A DNA stretch of 64,000 nt, taken from an uncultured Pelagibacteraceae bacterium (lineage in GTDB: Bacteria > Pseudomonadota > Alphaproteobacteria > Pelagibacterales > Pelagibacteraceae). The DNA lies in the NCBI GenBank assembly GCA_902611145.1, contig CACLYO010000001.1, forward strand, positions 79,501 through 143,500, in the 5' to 3' direction. The notes under the pieces were generated by a model, which did not search any database, was not told the origin of the DNA, and saw only the letters and a program-made list of their open reading frames with translations. Position numbers and translations under genes: made by a program. Shown here one piece after another: positions 35,080 through 45,102 of this stretch (position 1 is the first letter of the stretch; every line of letters starts with the position of its first letter).

Positions 35080-35871
35080 TTATTCGCCAATATTGATTAA
35101 TGTTCCTTTTTTGCGTGCTTTACTAAAAGAATAGTAAAACAAAGAAATTGCTATGAATAAATATAATCCATTTAAATAAAATGCTTTAAAAATATTTTCT
35201 ACATTTACATATCCATTCATTAATATATTTCTTGCTTCTTCAAAAATATAAACAAGTGGAAGCAAGTATGCAATTTTTTGAAAAATTTCAGGCAATATTT
35301 CCACAGGATAATAAATACAACCAAATGGAGCTAGTAAAAACATAGTTGACCATGCAATATTTTCAAAAGATGGTCCAAATCTTAGCAAACCTGAAGAAAC
35401 AAGTATACCCAAGGTTATTCCAAATATGTAAAGACTTAAAAATAAAAAAAATAAACTAAAACCAAGATTCAATAAAGAAATTCCAAAAAGTGGAGATGTT
35501 AATAAAATTGCAGGCACCAAACCAATAAGCGATCTAATTAAGGCTGTAAATATTAATGAAATTAAAATTTCGCTTTTTTTAATAGGGGTAATAAATAAAT
35601 TTGTAAAATTTCTACTCCATATTTCTTCAAGAAATAACATATTAAAACCAATACTTGTTCTAAATAAAAAATCATAAAGGATTGCACATGTTAATATTAC
35701 GCCAACAGTATTACTATAGTAAGAACTATAAGTTGAGAAAAAAAGGGAAATAAACCCCCATAAAGTTATTTGTATTGTAGGCCAGTATATTAAATCTAAA
35801 ATTCTAGGAAAGGATCTAGTTATTAAAAAAAAATGTCTTAAAAAAAGTCCATACATTCTAATAAAATTCAT
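35080..35871 (-). CDS. ABC-2 type transporter permease
   Basis: 263 residues with six predicted membrane helices in the ABC-2 pattern (NodJ/drug-export-like). The N-terminus is an amphipathic region leading into IYWPTIQITLWGFISLFF. There is no signal peptide or substrate-binding gene nearby, so export is more likely than import. It follows the ATPase gene by one base, forming a two-gene exporter. The substrate is unknown. Confidence 0.82.
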   Translation of the reverse strand: MNFIRMYGLFLRHFFLITRSFPRILDLIYWPTIQITLWGFISLFFSTYSSYYSNTVGVILTCAILYDFLFRTSIGFNMLFLEEIWSRNFTNLFITPIKKSEILISLIFTALIRSLIGLVPAILLTSPLFGISLLNLGFSLFFLFLSLYIFGITLGILVSSGLLRFGPSFENIAWSTMFLLAPFGCIYYPVEILPEIFQKIAYLLPLVYIFEEARNILMNGYVNVENIFKAFYLNGLYLFIAISLFYYSFSKARKKGTLINIGE

Positions 35872-35872
35872 T

Positions 35873-36595
35873 TTAATTTCTTACAAGTTTTAAAAAAACT
35901 TCCTCTAAGTTTTGTCTTCCATGTTTTTTGATTAAATCTTTTGGTTTACCCTCATCAATAATCGAACCATTCTTCATCATCATAATTGAGGAGCATAACC
36001 TCGTTACTTCATCCATGTTGTGAGAAGCTAATAAAATAGATACTTTATTTTCTTTTTTGTAATTTTCTAAAAAAGTTCTAACAAAATCTCCTATTTCAGG
36101 ATCCAAGGATGCTGTAGGTTCATCTAGGAGCAATACATTTGGATCATTGATTATTGCTTTTGCTAAACTTATTCTATTTTTTTGTCCAGAAGATAGTTCG
36201 CCAGTTATTCTGTTTAGTAGGTTTTCTAATCTTAATTTATTTACTAAATAATCAATTTTTTCATTTAGATTTTTAACAGAATATAGTTTGCCATATACAA
36301 TTAAATTTTGCTTTACAGTTAGCTTTTTAGGTAATTCAATATAAGGAGAAATAAAATTAATTTTTTGGAGAATATCATATCTATATTTTTCTATCTTTAA
36401 TCCGTTAATTAATACTTCCCCACTACTAGGCTTAAGAAGTCCTAATATCATTCCAATAGTTGTAGTTTTTCCTGAGCCATTAGGTCCAAGCAATCCCACT
36501 ATTTCATTTTCTTTAATCTCAAAATTAATATTTTTGACAGCTTCTTTTGATCCGTAAGATTTTTTTAAATTTATTACTTTTATAGAATTTTGCAT
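35873..36595 (-). CDS. ABC transporter ATP-binding protein (exporter type)
   Basis: 240 residues. Walker A GPNGSGKTT lies near residues 38-46, the ABC signature LSSGQKNRISLAKA near 135-148, Walker B VLLLDEPTASLDPE near 155-168, and the H-loop LLASHNMDEV near 190. It belongs to the CcmA/NodI-like family that pairs with ABC-2 permeases. It partners the gene just downstream; two bases separate it from tsaC upstream. Confidence 0.9.
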   Translation of the reverse strand: MQNSIKVINLKKSYGSKEAVKNINFEIKENEIVGLLGPNGSGKTTTIGMILGLLKPSSGEVLINGLKIEKYRYDILQKINFISPYIELPKKLTVKQNLIVYGKLYSVKNLNEKIDYLVNKLRLENLLNRITGELSSGQKNRISLAKAIINDPNVLLLDEPTASLDPEIGDFVRTFLENYKKENKVSILLASHNMDEVTRLCSSIMMMKNGSIIDEGKPKDLIKKHGRQNLEEVFLKLVRN

Positions 36596-36597
36596 TA

Positions 36598-37524
36598 TTA
36601 TGTTGATGCTCTTTTCAATCTATCATTGATTGCTTCACCAAAACCTATGTTTGGAATTTTTTCTACTGCAATACTTTTATAATTTTTATTTTTAATTTTT
36701 CTTAAAATTTTGTACAAATTTTTTGCTGCTTGTTTTAAATTTTTTGTTTTACTAAGATAATAATAACTTTTAGAGGTTTTTTTTCTTTTTTTAATAAGAA
36801 TAAATGCCTCACCAAATTTAGGTTTTAAAATATTCAATCTTATTGGTATTCCAGGGGAATAATGTAATTTTGATTGTCCTGGAACAATAATTTTATCTAT
36901 TTTATTATATTGAACATTTCTTTTTAAAATATAGTTTATCCTGGATCTTTCCATCCCTCCTAGCCTTAAAATTTTTGGTCTACCTACCAAACTAATAATG
37001 GTTGATTCTAATCCAATTTTGCATCTACCACCATTTAGAATAAACTTAATTTTTTTTCCAAATTCTTCAATAACGTCTTTTTTTGAGATAGGACTTATTT
37101 TAGTCGAAATATTTGCACTAGGCGCAGCCAAAGGATAACTTAATAATTTTAAAAGTTTTTTTGTTAAAGGGTGACTAGGGAATCTGATTGCTAAAGTTTT
37201 TTTATTATTAGTAACATTTTTAGAAATTTTACTATCTTTTTTTAATTTTAAAACAAATGTAATTGGACCCGGACAAAATTTTTTATATAGTTTATAAAAA
37301 TGATTGTTTACATAGCAATCATTTTTAAGTGTTTTGAGACTGTCATAATGAACAATCAGAGGATTTTTTTTGTGCCTTTTTTTCAATATAAATATTTTTG
37401 AAGTAGCTTTGTTAGAATAAGCGTTTCCAGCAAGCCCATATACAGTTTCTGTAGGTATTGCTACACACTCATTTTTATCTAAATAATATTTAGATTTTTT
37501 AATATTTGAAAGATTGTTTTTCAT
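36598..37524 (-). CDS. tsaC: L-threonylcarbamoyladenylate synthase (Sua5 type)
   Basis: Makes threonylcarbamoyl-AMP for the universal t6A37 tRNA modification. The YrdC/TsaC core shows IPTETVYGLAGNA (23-35), KKRHKKNPLIVH (48-59), CPGPITFVLK, IRFPSHPLT and APSANIS. The protein continues to 308 residues with a C-terminal Sua5-like domain (YSPGIPIRL, then GFGEAINDRLKRA), so it is the long Sua5 form rather than the 190-residue E. coli TsaC. It is divergent from xseB with only 20 bases between start codons. Confidence 0.92.
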   Translation of the reverse strand: MKNNLSNIKKSKYYLDKNECVAIPTETVYGLAGNAYSNKATSKIFILKKRHKKNPLIVHYDSLKTLKNDCYVNNHFYKLYKKFCPGPITFVLKLKKDSKISKNVTNNKKTLAIRFPSHPLTKKLLKLLSYPLAAPSANISTKISPISKKDVIEEFGKKIKFILNGGRCKIGLESTIISLVGRPKILRLGGMERSRINYILKRNVQYNKIDKIIVPGQSKLHYSPGIPIRLNILKPKFGEAFILIKKRKKTSKSYYYLSKTKNLKQAAKNLYKILRKIKNKNYKSIAVEKIPNIGFGEAINDRLKRAST

Positions 37525-37544
37525 GTATTAATACCAACTATTAT

Positions 37545-37799
37545 ATGAAAGATAAAAATTTACTAGATGATATTAAAAACAAATCCTTAAATGAACTTAC
37601 AGAACTAGCTAATAATATAATAGAAAAACTTGAAAATGAAAAAAATTTAGAATTATTAATAAACGATTATCAAAAACTAATAAAATTAAATAATTTAATT
37701 GAGAAAAAATTTCAGAACACATCAAGAGAAATATCTCAGGAAACTAGAAATAAAATTAATTCAATTTTGAATAAAAAAAATGGAAAAAAAACTAAATAA
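37545..37799 (+). CDS. xseB: Exodeoxyribonuclease VII small subunit
   Basis: 84 residues from ATG 37545, the usual size. An upstream TTG in the same frame would lie inside tsaC and add 13 unrelated residues, so I reject it. The sequence has the XseB pattern SLNELTELANNIIEKLEN followed by a charged helical tail. It overlaps ispA by 20 bases, the standard xseB-ispA-dxs cluster. The large subunit gene is not in the window. Confidence 0.82.
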   Translation: MKDKNLLDDIKNKSLNELTELANNIIEKLENEKNLELLINDYQKLIKLNNLIEKKFQNTSREISQETRNKINSILNKKNGKKTK

Positions 37800-38649
37800 A
37801 GTTGCAAAGGATATAAATCAATTCCTTTTAAAATTTTTATTAAATCAAAAAAGAACTGATTTAATAAAATCAATGAAATATGGTTTACTTCCAGGAGGTA
37901 AGAAAATTAGGTCAAAATTAATTATAGATGTAGGAAAAATTTTTAAAATAAATTATAAAAACCTTATTTATTTAAGTGCAGCTGTAGAATGTATACATGC
38001 ATATTCGTTAATTCACGATGACCTGCCATGTATGGATAATGATAATCTTAGAAGAGGAAAATTATCAACTCATAAAAAATTTGGTGAATCAACAGCAATT
38101 CTTGCTGGTAATTCATTATTAACAATCGCATTTGAGATTTTAAGCCAAAAAAAATTTAATATTAATGACAAAGTTAAAATCAAAATAATTAATTTAATTT
38201 CTAAAAGTTCTGGACACTCTGGAATAGCAGGGGGACAGTATTCTGATTTAAATTTTGAACATAGAAAAATTCCTTTAAATAAAATTATTGATATGCAAAT
38301 AAAAAAAACTGGTAAATTATTTAGTTTTTGTTGTATGGCTCCAGTTATAATTTCTAAAAAAAATAAATATCTTAGTAGTTTTAATAAGTTAGGCTCAGAT
38401 ATTGGTTTATTATTTCAAATAGCTGATGATTTAATTGATTATAAAGGTAATACAAAAAAAGTAGGGAAAAAAACAAAAAAAGATATTAAAAGAGGGAAAG
38501 CAACTTTAATTAGTTTACTAGGCTATAAAAATACTATTAAATATGGAGATAAAATAAAATTAAATATTTACAAAAAAATTAAAAAATTTGGAAAAGAAGC
38601 AGATGATTTAAGAAATACTGTTAATTTTATTTTAGAAAGATCGAAGTGA
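37780..38649 (+). CDS. ispA: Short-chain polyprenyl (farnesyl) diphosphate synthase
   Basis: 289 residues. The first aspartate-rich motif is DDLPCMD (80-86), followed by NDNLRRG; the second is [12 protein letters not shown] near 209-220. GGKKIRSK (39-46) binds pyrophosphate. The spaced DDx4D motif and position between xseB and dxs identify the IspA type, making C15 farnesyl (or C20) diphosphate for quinones, undecaprenol and, potentially, retinal precursors. The stop overlaps the dxs GTG. Confidence 0.93.
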   Translation: MEKKLNKVAKDINQFLLKFLLNQKRTDLIKSMKYGLLPGGKKIRSKLIIDVGKIFKINYKNLIYLSAAVECIHAYSLIHDDLPCMDNDNLRRGKLSTHKKFGESTAILAGNSLLTIAFEILSQKKFNINDKVKIKIINLISKSSGHSGIAGGQYSDLNFEHRKIPLNKIIDMQIKKTGKLFSFCCMAPVIISKKNKYLSSFNKLGSDIGLLFQIADDLIDYKGNTKKVGKKTKKDIKRGKATLISLLGYKNTIKYGDKIKLNIYKKIKKFGKEADDLRNTVNFILERSK

Positions 38650-40559
38650 ATAAACAATACAAATTTTTAGAGAACATTAATTTTCCATCAGATATCAGAA
38701 AACTTTCTGAGTCAGATTTAAAAATTTTGGCTGATGAAGTTAGAGCAGAAATGATTGATGCAGTGTCAGTTACTGGAGGACATTTAGGTGCTGGTTTAGG
38801 AGTTGTTGAACTTACTGTTGCTTTACACTATGTATTTAATACACCAAATGATAAATTAATTTGGGACGTTGGCCATCAAACTTATCCACATAAAATATTA
38901 ACTGGAAGAAAAGATAAAATAAGAAGTTTAAGAAAAGGAGGTGGATTATCAGGATTTACAAAAAGATCTGAAAGTGAATATGATCCTTTTGGAGCAGCAC
39001 ATAGTTCAACTTCTATATCATCTGCTTTAGGCATAGCTACAGCAAATAAATTATCAAATAAATCAGATGATGTAATTGCAGTAATAGGTGATGGAGCAAT
39101 GAGTGCTGGAATGGCTTATGAGGCAATCAATAATGCGGGTGCAAGTAAAACTAAAATAATTGTAATTTTAAATGATAATGACATGTCTATTGCAAAACCA
39201 GTTGGTGCAATGCGGGCATATCTAGCAAAAATTTTATCAGGAAAATTATATTTTAACTTTAGGGAAACAATAAAATTAATAATATCAGCTTTTTCAAAAA
39301 GATTTAGTAATAAAGCTGGTAAAGCTGAGGATTTTTTAAGAAGCGCTGTTTCAGGTGGTACTTTATTTAGTTCGATGGGTTTTTATTATATGGGCCCAAT
39401 TGATGGACATGACATAAATGATTTAGTCTCTTTACTAAAAAATGCTAAGGAAATAAATCATGATGGTCCTATCATGATTCATATAAAAACAAAAAAAGGC
39501 AAAGGTTATAAATTTGCAGAAAAATCAGAAGATAAGTTTCATGGCGTAACAAAATTTAATGTAAACACTGGAGTTCAAGAAAAAACTAAATCAAATATAC
39601 CTGCATATACTAAAGTTTTTGCAAATACTTTATTAAAACATGCTGAAAAAGACAGTAAAATTATTGGAATAACCGCTGCAATGCCTTCAGGAACAGGAAT
39701 GGATATTTTTGGAAAAAAATTTCCATTAAGAATGTTTGATGTTGGAATAGCTGAACAGCATGCAGTAACATTTGCTGCTGGTTTAGCAACTGAAGGTTAT
39801 AAACCATTTGCAGCAATATATTCTACTTTTTTACAAAGAGCCTACGATCAAGTAGTACATGACGTTGCTATTCAAAGCTTACCAGTAAGATTTGCAATTG
39901 ATAGAGCAGGATTAGTGGGCGCTGACGGGCCAACACACGCAGGTTCTTTTGATATAACCTATCTAGCAACCTTACCAAATTTTGTTGTTATGGCAGCAAG
40001 CGATGAGGCAGAACTTGTGAGAATGATAAATACTTCAGTAGATATTAATGACAAACCTTCTGCTTTTAGATACCCAAGAGGAAACGGTATTGGAGTCGAA
40101 ATACCAAATATTAGTGAAAAATTAGAAATTGGAAAAGGTAGAATTATTAAAGAAGGAAAACAGGTTGCAATTCTAAACTTTGGTGCAAGATTAAACGAAT
40201 GTTTGATTGCATGTGAAAACTTAAAAAAAAAGGGTATTAACCTAACTTTATTTGATGCACGATTTGCCAAACCTTTAGATAAAAATACAATTTGGCAATT
40301 AGCAAGAGATCATGAAACAATCATTTCCATAGAAGAAGGTTCAATTGGTGGTTTTGGATCACATGTTTCACAGTATTTATTTGATAATAATTTAATCGAT
40401 AATAATTTAAAATTTAGATCAATGATATTACCAGATAGATTTATAGATCATGATAAACCAGAACAAATGTATAAATATGCCGGTTTAGATGCTAGCAGCA
40501 TTGAGTCAAAGATTCTTGATACTTTAAATTCTAAAATAGTAATTAAAAAATCAAATTAA
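38646..40559 (+). CDS. dxs: 1-deoxy-D-xylulose-5-phosphate synthase
   Basis: First step of the MEP isoprenoid pathway: ThDP-dependent condensation of pyruvate and glyceraldehyde-3-P. 637 residues. [10 protein letters not shown] (43-52) and [14 protein letters not shown] are N-terminal motifs, [14 protein letters not shown] (147-160) binds Mg-ThDP, and [13 protein letters not shown] plus [15 protein letters not shown] lie in the pyrimidine domain. The start is GTG overlapping the ispA stop. It shares a four-base TTAA with the convergent aroC stop. Confidence 0.97.
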   Translation: MNKQYKFLENINFPSDIRKLSESDLKILADEVRAEMIDAVSVTGGHLGAGLGVVELTVALHYVFNTPNDKLIWDVGHQTYPHKILTGRKDKIRSLRKGGGLSGFTKRSESEYDPFGAAHSSTSISSALGIATANKLSNKSDDVIAVIGDGAMSAGMAYEAINNAGASKTKIIVILNDNDMSIAKPVGAMRAYLAKILSGKLYFNFRETIKLIISAFSKRFSNKAGKAEDFLRSAVSGGTLFSSMGFYYMGPIDGHDINDLVSLLKNAKEINHDGPIMIHIKTKKGKGYKFAEKSEDKFHGVTKFNVNTGVQEKTKSNIPAYTKVFANTLLKHAEKDSKIIGITAAMPSGTGMDIFGKKFPLRMFDVGIAEQHAVTFAAGLATEGYKPFAAIYSTFLQRAYDQVVHDVAIQSLPVRFAIDRAGLVGADGPTHAGSFDITYLATLPNFVVMAASDEAELVRMINTSVDINDKPSAFRYPRGNGIGVEIPNISEKLEIGKGRIIKEGKQVAILNFGARLNECLIACENLKKKGINLTLFDARFAKPLDKNTIWQLARDHETIISIEEGSIGGFGSHVSQYLFDNNLIDNNLKFRSMILPDRFIDHDKPEQMYKYAGLDASSIESKILDTLNSKIVIKKSN

Positions 40560-41641
40560 CTATTACATTGAGCAGCGTTCATTAAGTAGTGATCTAATAA
40601 TACACAGTGCATCATTGCTTCTCCAATAGGCACTGCTCTAATGCCCACACATGGATCGTGTCTACCTCTAACAGAAATAGATGTATTCTTTCCAAATTTA
40701 TCGATTGTTTTTCTTGATGAAAGAATAGATGAGGTTGGTTTAACAGCAAATGAAATAACTATATCTTGACCTGAAGAAATACCACCAAGAATTCCTCCTG
40801 CATTATTTGATTTAAAATTGGTTTTTTTTCCTTTTTGCATAATTTCATCAGAATTTTGTTCACCAGTAAGTTGGGCAGAGTTCATTCCTGATCCAATATT
40901 TACACCTTTGACCGCATTAATACTCATCATAGCTGCAGCTAAATCCATATCTAATTTAGAATAAATTGGAGCTCCCAAACCGATTGGAACACCCTTAGCT
41001 CTAACTTCTATAATTGCTCCACATGAAGATCCTGATTTTCTTATACTCAACAAATATTTTTCCCAAAGTTTAACAATTGATTTATCTGGACAAAAAAATG
41101 GATTTTTTGAAATAAATTTTTCATCCCATTTTTTAGTATCGCATCCTAGAATTCCTAGTTGAGTTACAGCTCCCACAACTTTGTATTTAATTCCTAATTT
41201 ATTTTGTAATATTTTTTTTGCTATTGCACCAGCTGCAACTCTTGAAGCAGTTTCTCTAGCAGATTGTCTTCCACCACCTCTATAATCTCTTATTCCATAT
41301 TTTTTGAAATATGTGTAATCAGCATGGCCAGGTCTAAATTTATTTTTAATTGTTTCATAATCTCTAGATCTCATATCTTTGTTATAAATTATCATTGAGA
41401 TTGGAGTACCAGTTGTTTTTCCTTCAAACACTCCTGACAATATATTTACTTTATCGTCTTCTTTCCTTTGAGTTGTAAATTTTGATTGACCTGGTCTTCT
41501 CTTATTTAGTTCAATTTGGATGTCTTTTTCTGTAATTTTTATATTTGGAGGACAACCATCGACCACACATCCTATTGCAGGTCCATGAGATTCACCCCAA
41601 GTAGTGAAACGAAATATCTTTCCAAAAGTATTAAATGACAT
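40556..41641 (-). CDS. aroC: Chorismate synthase
   Basis: FMN-dependent last step of the shikimate pathway. From the internal ATG at 41641 the protein is 361 residues and begins [20 protein letters not shown], the classical N-terminus; a longer frame from 41683 would add 14 residues with no family support. [33 protein letters not shown] and [15 protein letters not shown] are intact. It is divergent from pdxH with 33 bases between. Confidence 0.96.
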   Translation of the reverse strand: MSFNTFGKIFRFTTWGESHGPAIGCVVDGCPPNIKITEKDIQIELNKRRPGQSKFTTQRKEDDKVNILSGVFEGKTTGTPISMIIYNKDMRSRDYETIKNKFRPGHADYTYFKKYGIRDYRGGGRQSARETASRVAAGAIAKKILQNKLGIKYKVVGAVTQLGILGCDTKKWDEKFISKNPFFCPDKSIVKLWEKYLLSIRKSGSSCGAIIEVRAKGVPIGLGAPIYSKLDMDLAAAMMSINAVKGVNIGSGMNSAQLTGEQNSDEIMQKGKKTNFKSNNAGGILGGISSGQDIVISFAVKPTSSILSSRKTIDKFGKNTSISVRGRHDPCVGIRAVPIGEAMMHCVLLDHYLMNAAQCNS

Positions 41642-41674
41642 TAAATATATTATATAAGTTATTTTGTTGAAATT

Positions 41675-42301
41675 ATGAATCAAAAAAACTCATTAGGTAT
41701 AGATTTATGCTTCCAGGATTTAAATAATCCAATAGATCTATTTGGACAGTGGTTTAACGAAGCAAAAAAAACCGAAATTAATGATCCAAATGCTCTTAGT
41801 TTAGCAACTGTTGGAAAAAATGGAATTCCATCTGTAAGAATGGTTTTACTAAAAGATTTTAATAGTGATGGATTTGTTTTCTATACAAATCTTAATAGTC
41901 GAAAGAGTGAAGAGATAAAATCTAACGCAAATGCATCAATGTGTTTTCATTGGAAATCTTTATTAAGACAAGTTAGAATAACTGGAGAAATATCAAATGT
42001 TTCTGATACTGATGCTGATAAATATTATAATAGCAGATCATATGGAAGTAGAATAGGGGCATGGGCTTCAAACCAAAGTAGTATTTTAAAGTCTAGAGAT
42101 GAGTTGTTAAAGTCTATTGAAGAATTTAAAAAAAAATATCCAAATGAAAATAATGTACCACGACCAAAACATTGGTCGGGATGGAATTTAACTCCGCACG
42201 AAATTGAATTTTGGTTAGACGGTAAAAACCGAATACACGAAAGATTGCGTTATACCAAAAAAAATAATAACGATTGGGAAAAAAATCTTTTAAATCCTTA
42301 A
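41675..42301 (+). CDS. pdxH: Pyridoxamine/pyridoxine 5'-phosphate oxidase
   Basis: FMN oxidase producing pyridoxal phosphate. 208 residues: [26 protein letters not shown] near residues 46-71 binds [12 protein letters not shown] follows, and the C-terminal [30 protein letters not shown] is the PdxH signature. Its start lies 33 bases from the divergent aroC start. Its stop shares TTAA with ispB. Confidence 0.95.
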   Translation: MNQKNSLGIDLCFQDLNNPIDLFGQWFNEAKKTEINDPNALSLATVGKNGIPSVRMVLLKDFNSDGFVFYTNLNSRKSEEIKSNANASMCFHWKSLLRQVRITGEISNVSDTDADKYYNSRSYGSRIGAWASNQSSILKSRDELLKSIEEFKKKYPNENNVPRPKHWSGWNLTPHEIEFWLDGKNRIHERLRYTKKNNNDWEKNLLNP

Positions 42302-43311
42302 TAAGATCTTTCTAAACTAAAAGAAGTAAGATTTTTTAAAATTTCTTTTTCTTTGGACTCATCAAAAATAATTAGAGAATTAGAAGCAAGATTTATAAAA
42401 TATTCAGCTTTTGAGTAGCAGTCAGAAATAATATTATAATTTTTAATCATTAATAAAACTTTTTTTAATTCATCTTCATTTCTTTGATTTTTTTCAAACA
42501 ATTTTTTTAATTCATTTCGCTCTTTTACGTTAGCTTTTTGATATAGAAGAATAATTGGCAATGTTATTTTTCCCTCATAAAAATCATTACCTATTTTTTT
42601 TCCAAAGAATTTAAGTTCTGAATTGTAATCCAAAGAATCATCTGCTATTTGAAAAGTAAGCCCAAGATTTTTTCCATAAAATTCTAAAGCTTCTTTGATT
42701 TTACTTTCTTTATTTGCTAAAATAGAACCAACTTTGGTTGCGGCCGCGAAAAGAGAAGCAGTCTTCGCAGAAATGATTTTTAAATATGTTTCTTCAAGCA
42801 TATCTATTTCACCTTTATGTTGTAGTTGTAAAACTTCACCTTGTGAAATTTCCGCAGAGGTAGCGGACAGAAGTTTTAAAATTTCTAGATTTCCATCCTC
42901 AACCATCATTTCAAAACATCTACTTAACAAATAGTCTCCAACTAGAATTGATGATTGGTTTCCCCAAATACTATTTAAAGTTTTTTTCCCTCTTCTAATA
43001 TCACTATTATCAATAACATCATCATGCATAAGTGTAGCTGCATGAATTAATTCAACACAAGCAGCTAAATTAACATCTCTACTACCTTTAGAATATCCAC
43101 AAATTTTAGCTGACCCTAAAGTAAGAAGTGCCCTAAGTCTTTTTCCCCCTGTTCTTAGATGATAACTTGTCATCTCATCAACTAGACTAACTTTGCTGGA
43201 TAACTTTGATTTAATCTTTTCTTCAACTAGTATTAATTTTTCATCAACTGAATTTTTGAGTTCTAAATATGAATTATTTATTCGTTTTTTTAAATGAACA
43301 ACTGTTCCCAT
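42298..43311 (-). CDS. ispB: Long-chain polyprenyl (octa/decaprenyl) diphosphate synthase
   Basis: 337 residues of the trans-prenyltransferase family. TGGKRLRALL (54-63), first Asp motif DDVID (97-101) with DIRRGKKT after it, and second motif FQIADDSLDY. Compared with the short-chain enzyme at 37780, it has the compact DDxxD form and small residues (AAT) just before it, as in long-chain synthases that make the ubiquinone tail. Chain length (C40 or C50) cannot be read directly. Confidence 0.92.
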   Translation of the reverse strand: MGTVVHLKKRINNSYLELKNSVDEKLILVEEKIKSKLSSKVSLVDEMTSYHLRTGGKRLRALLTLGSAKICGYSKGSRDVNLAACVELIHAATLMHDDVIDNSDIRRGKKTLNSIWGNQSSILVGDYLLSRCFEMMVEDGNLEILKLLSATSAEISQGEVLQLQHKGEIDMLEETYLKIISAKTASLFAAATKVGSILANKESKIKEALEFYGKNLGLTFQIADDSLDYNSELKFFGKKIGNDFYEGKITLPIILLYQKANVKERNELKKLFEKNQRNEDELKKVLLMIKNYNIISDCYSKAEYFINLASNSLIIFDESKEKEILKNLTSFSLERSY

Positions 43312-43353
43312 CCAGTTAAACTAGTATAATTAAAGGAATATCATACTTATCAA

Positions 43354-43381
43354 TTGACGCACCTCAAACTTCAACTATAAG
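43354..43381 (+). promoter_or_regulatory. Sigma-70-like promoter before the SohB/SppA-like gene
   Basis: TTGACG (43354-43359) and TATAAG (43376-43381) are each one base from consensus, with a 16-base spacer. The expected start near 43388 gives a 5' UTR of about 34 bases before ATG 43422. It lies in a 110-base gap between divergent genes ispB and the protease, one of the longer gaps here. Confidence 0.55.
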
Positions 43382-43421
43382 GAGACTTTATATTAAATCA
43401 AAAATTTTATAAGCAGTATTT

Positions 43422-44228
43422 ATGTTTTCTTTTTTTAAAAAAAAAAAAATTGTTCCACATATTAAACTAAATGGAGTTATTGGGAATGTAGGCAAGTTCA
43501 AGCAAGGCATTGATTTTGCCGGCCAGGAAGAAATTATTAAAAAAGCTTTTTCAATAAAAAAATCTCCGGCTGTTGCTATATCTATTAATTCACCCGGCGG
43601 ATCTCCTGTACAATCACACCTTATTCATGACTTTATAAGAAGCCAAGCTAAGAAGAACAAAAAGAAAGTAATTATTTTTATGGAAGACGTAGCTGCTTCT
43701 GGAGGGTATTTAATTGCGTGCGCTGGTGATGAAATCTATGCAAATCAAAGTTCAATAGTAGGCTCTATTGGAGTTATTTATTCTTCATTTGGTTTTAAAG
43801 AATTAATTCAAAAAATTGGAGTTCAAAGAAGAGTATACACCGCAGGAAAAAATAAAAGTACTTTAGATCCATTTATGGATGAAAAACAAGAGGATATTGA
43901 GAGACTTAAAAATATTCAATTAGAATTACATAAAGACTTTATAGATGTTGTAGAAAAAAGTAGATCAAAGAAATTAAAAAAAGACAAAGGTATAGAATTA
44001 TTTTCTGGTGAGTTTTGGTCGGGTAGAAAATCTTTAGAATTAGGTTTGATAGATGGAATTGGAACAGCTGATCAAATTTTAAGAGAAAAATTTGGTGATG
44101 ATGTAAATATTAAAAAATTTGAAAAATCGAAAGGTTGGCTAGCAAAAAAACTTTCATCAGAAAGCCACGCAGATCAAGTAATTAGTATTTTAGAGGAAAG
44201 ATCTATCTGGCAAAGATATGGCTTCTAA
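43422..44228 (+). CDS. S49-family peptidase (SohB/SppA-like)
   Basis: 268-residue serine protease of the signal-peptide-peptidase A family. [12 protein letters not shown] (54-65) forms the oxyanion region, DVAASGGY contains nucleophile Ser93, and KNKSTLDPF contains candidate general base Lys145. There is no clear N-terminal membrane helix, only FSFFKKKK, so it may be peripheral, unlike classical SppA. It overlaps glyQ by 11 bases. Confidence 0.85.
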   Translation: MFSFFKKKKIVPHIKLNGVIGNVGKFKQGIDFAGQEEIIKKAFSIKKSPAVAISINSPGGSPVQSHLIHDFIRSQAKKNKKKVIIFMEDVAASGGYLIACAGDEIYANQSSIVGSIGVIYSSFGFKELIQKIGVQRRVYTAGKNKSTLDPFMDEKQEDIERLKNIQLELHKDFIDVVEKSRSKKLKKDKGIELFSGEFWSGRKSLELGLIDGIGTADQILREKFGDDVNIKKFEKSKGWLAKKLSSESHADQVISILEERSIWQRYGF

Positions 44229-45102
44229 AATAAAAACTAAAAAACCTAAATTTCAGTCTTTTCAAGATACAATTTTTAATCTGCAGAAATATTGGAGCAA
44301 GCAAGGATGTGTAGTTTTACAACCTTATGATATAGAAGTTGGAGCTGGAACTTTTCACCCCGCAACTACATTAAGATCTTTAGGAGCCAAACCATGGAAG
44401 GCTGCATACGTGCAACCATCAAGAAGACCAACGGATGGAAGGTATGGAGATAATCCAAATAGACTTCAACATTATTATCAATTTCAAGTTTTAATTAAAC
44501 CTTCACCAAAAAATATAAAAAAACTTTATTTAAACAGTTTGGCAAAAATTGGAATTAATCACAAAGATCACGATATTAGATTTGTTGAAGATGATTGGGA
44601 AAGTCCTACTTTAGGTGCAGCTGGATTAGGTTGGGAAGTATGGTGTGATGGTATGGAAATTACTCAATTTACTTATTTTCAACAAATGGCTGGATTCGAA
44701 TGTAAACCAGTTTCAGTTGAACTTACTTATGGTCTTGAGAGAATTTGTATGTTTACACAGCAAAAGAAAAATGTGTTTGATCTTTCGTGGAACAATGAAG
44801 GAATAAAATACAAAGATGTTTTTCACCAAGCAGAAAAAGAATTTTCAGCATATAATTTTGAACATGCGAATACAGATAATTTATTTAAAATTTTTGACAT
44901 GTTAGAATTAGAAGCAAAATCTTTAACAGAAAAAAAGATATCTTTACCTGCATACGATCAATGTTTAAAGGCAAGTCATGTTTTTAATATTTTAGATGCT
45001 AGGGGAGTAATAAGTGTTGCTCAAAGAGCAGAATATATTGGAAGAATAAGAGATATAACCAAGGGTGTTGCCGAGGTTTGGTTGAACAATCAAACAGAAT
45101 AA
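44218..45102 (+). CDS. glyQ: Glycine-tRNA ligase alpha subunit
   Basis: 294-residue catalytic subunit of the bacterial alpha2-beta2 Gly[20 protein letters not shown] near the start, then [50 protein letters not shown] and [14 protein letters not shown] give the class II core with motifs 1-3. The stop overlaps glyS (TAATG), giving equimolar expression. Confidence 0.98.
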   Translation: MASKIKTKKPKFQSFQDTIFNLQKYWSKQGCVVLQPYDIEVGAGTFHPATTLRSLGAKPWKAAYVQPSRRPTDGRYGDNPNRLQHYYQFQVLIKPSPKNIKKLYLNSLAKIGINHKDHDIRFVEDDWESPTLGAAGLGWEVWCDGMEITQFTYFQQMAGFECKPVSVELTYGLERICMFTQQKKNVFDLSWNNEGIKYKDVFHQAEKEFSAYNFEHANTDNLFKIFDMLELEAKSLTEKKISLPAYDQCLKASHVFNILDARGVISVAQRAEYIGRIRDITKGVAEVWLNNQTE

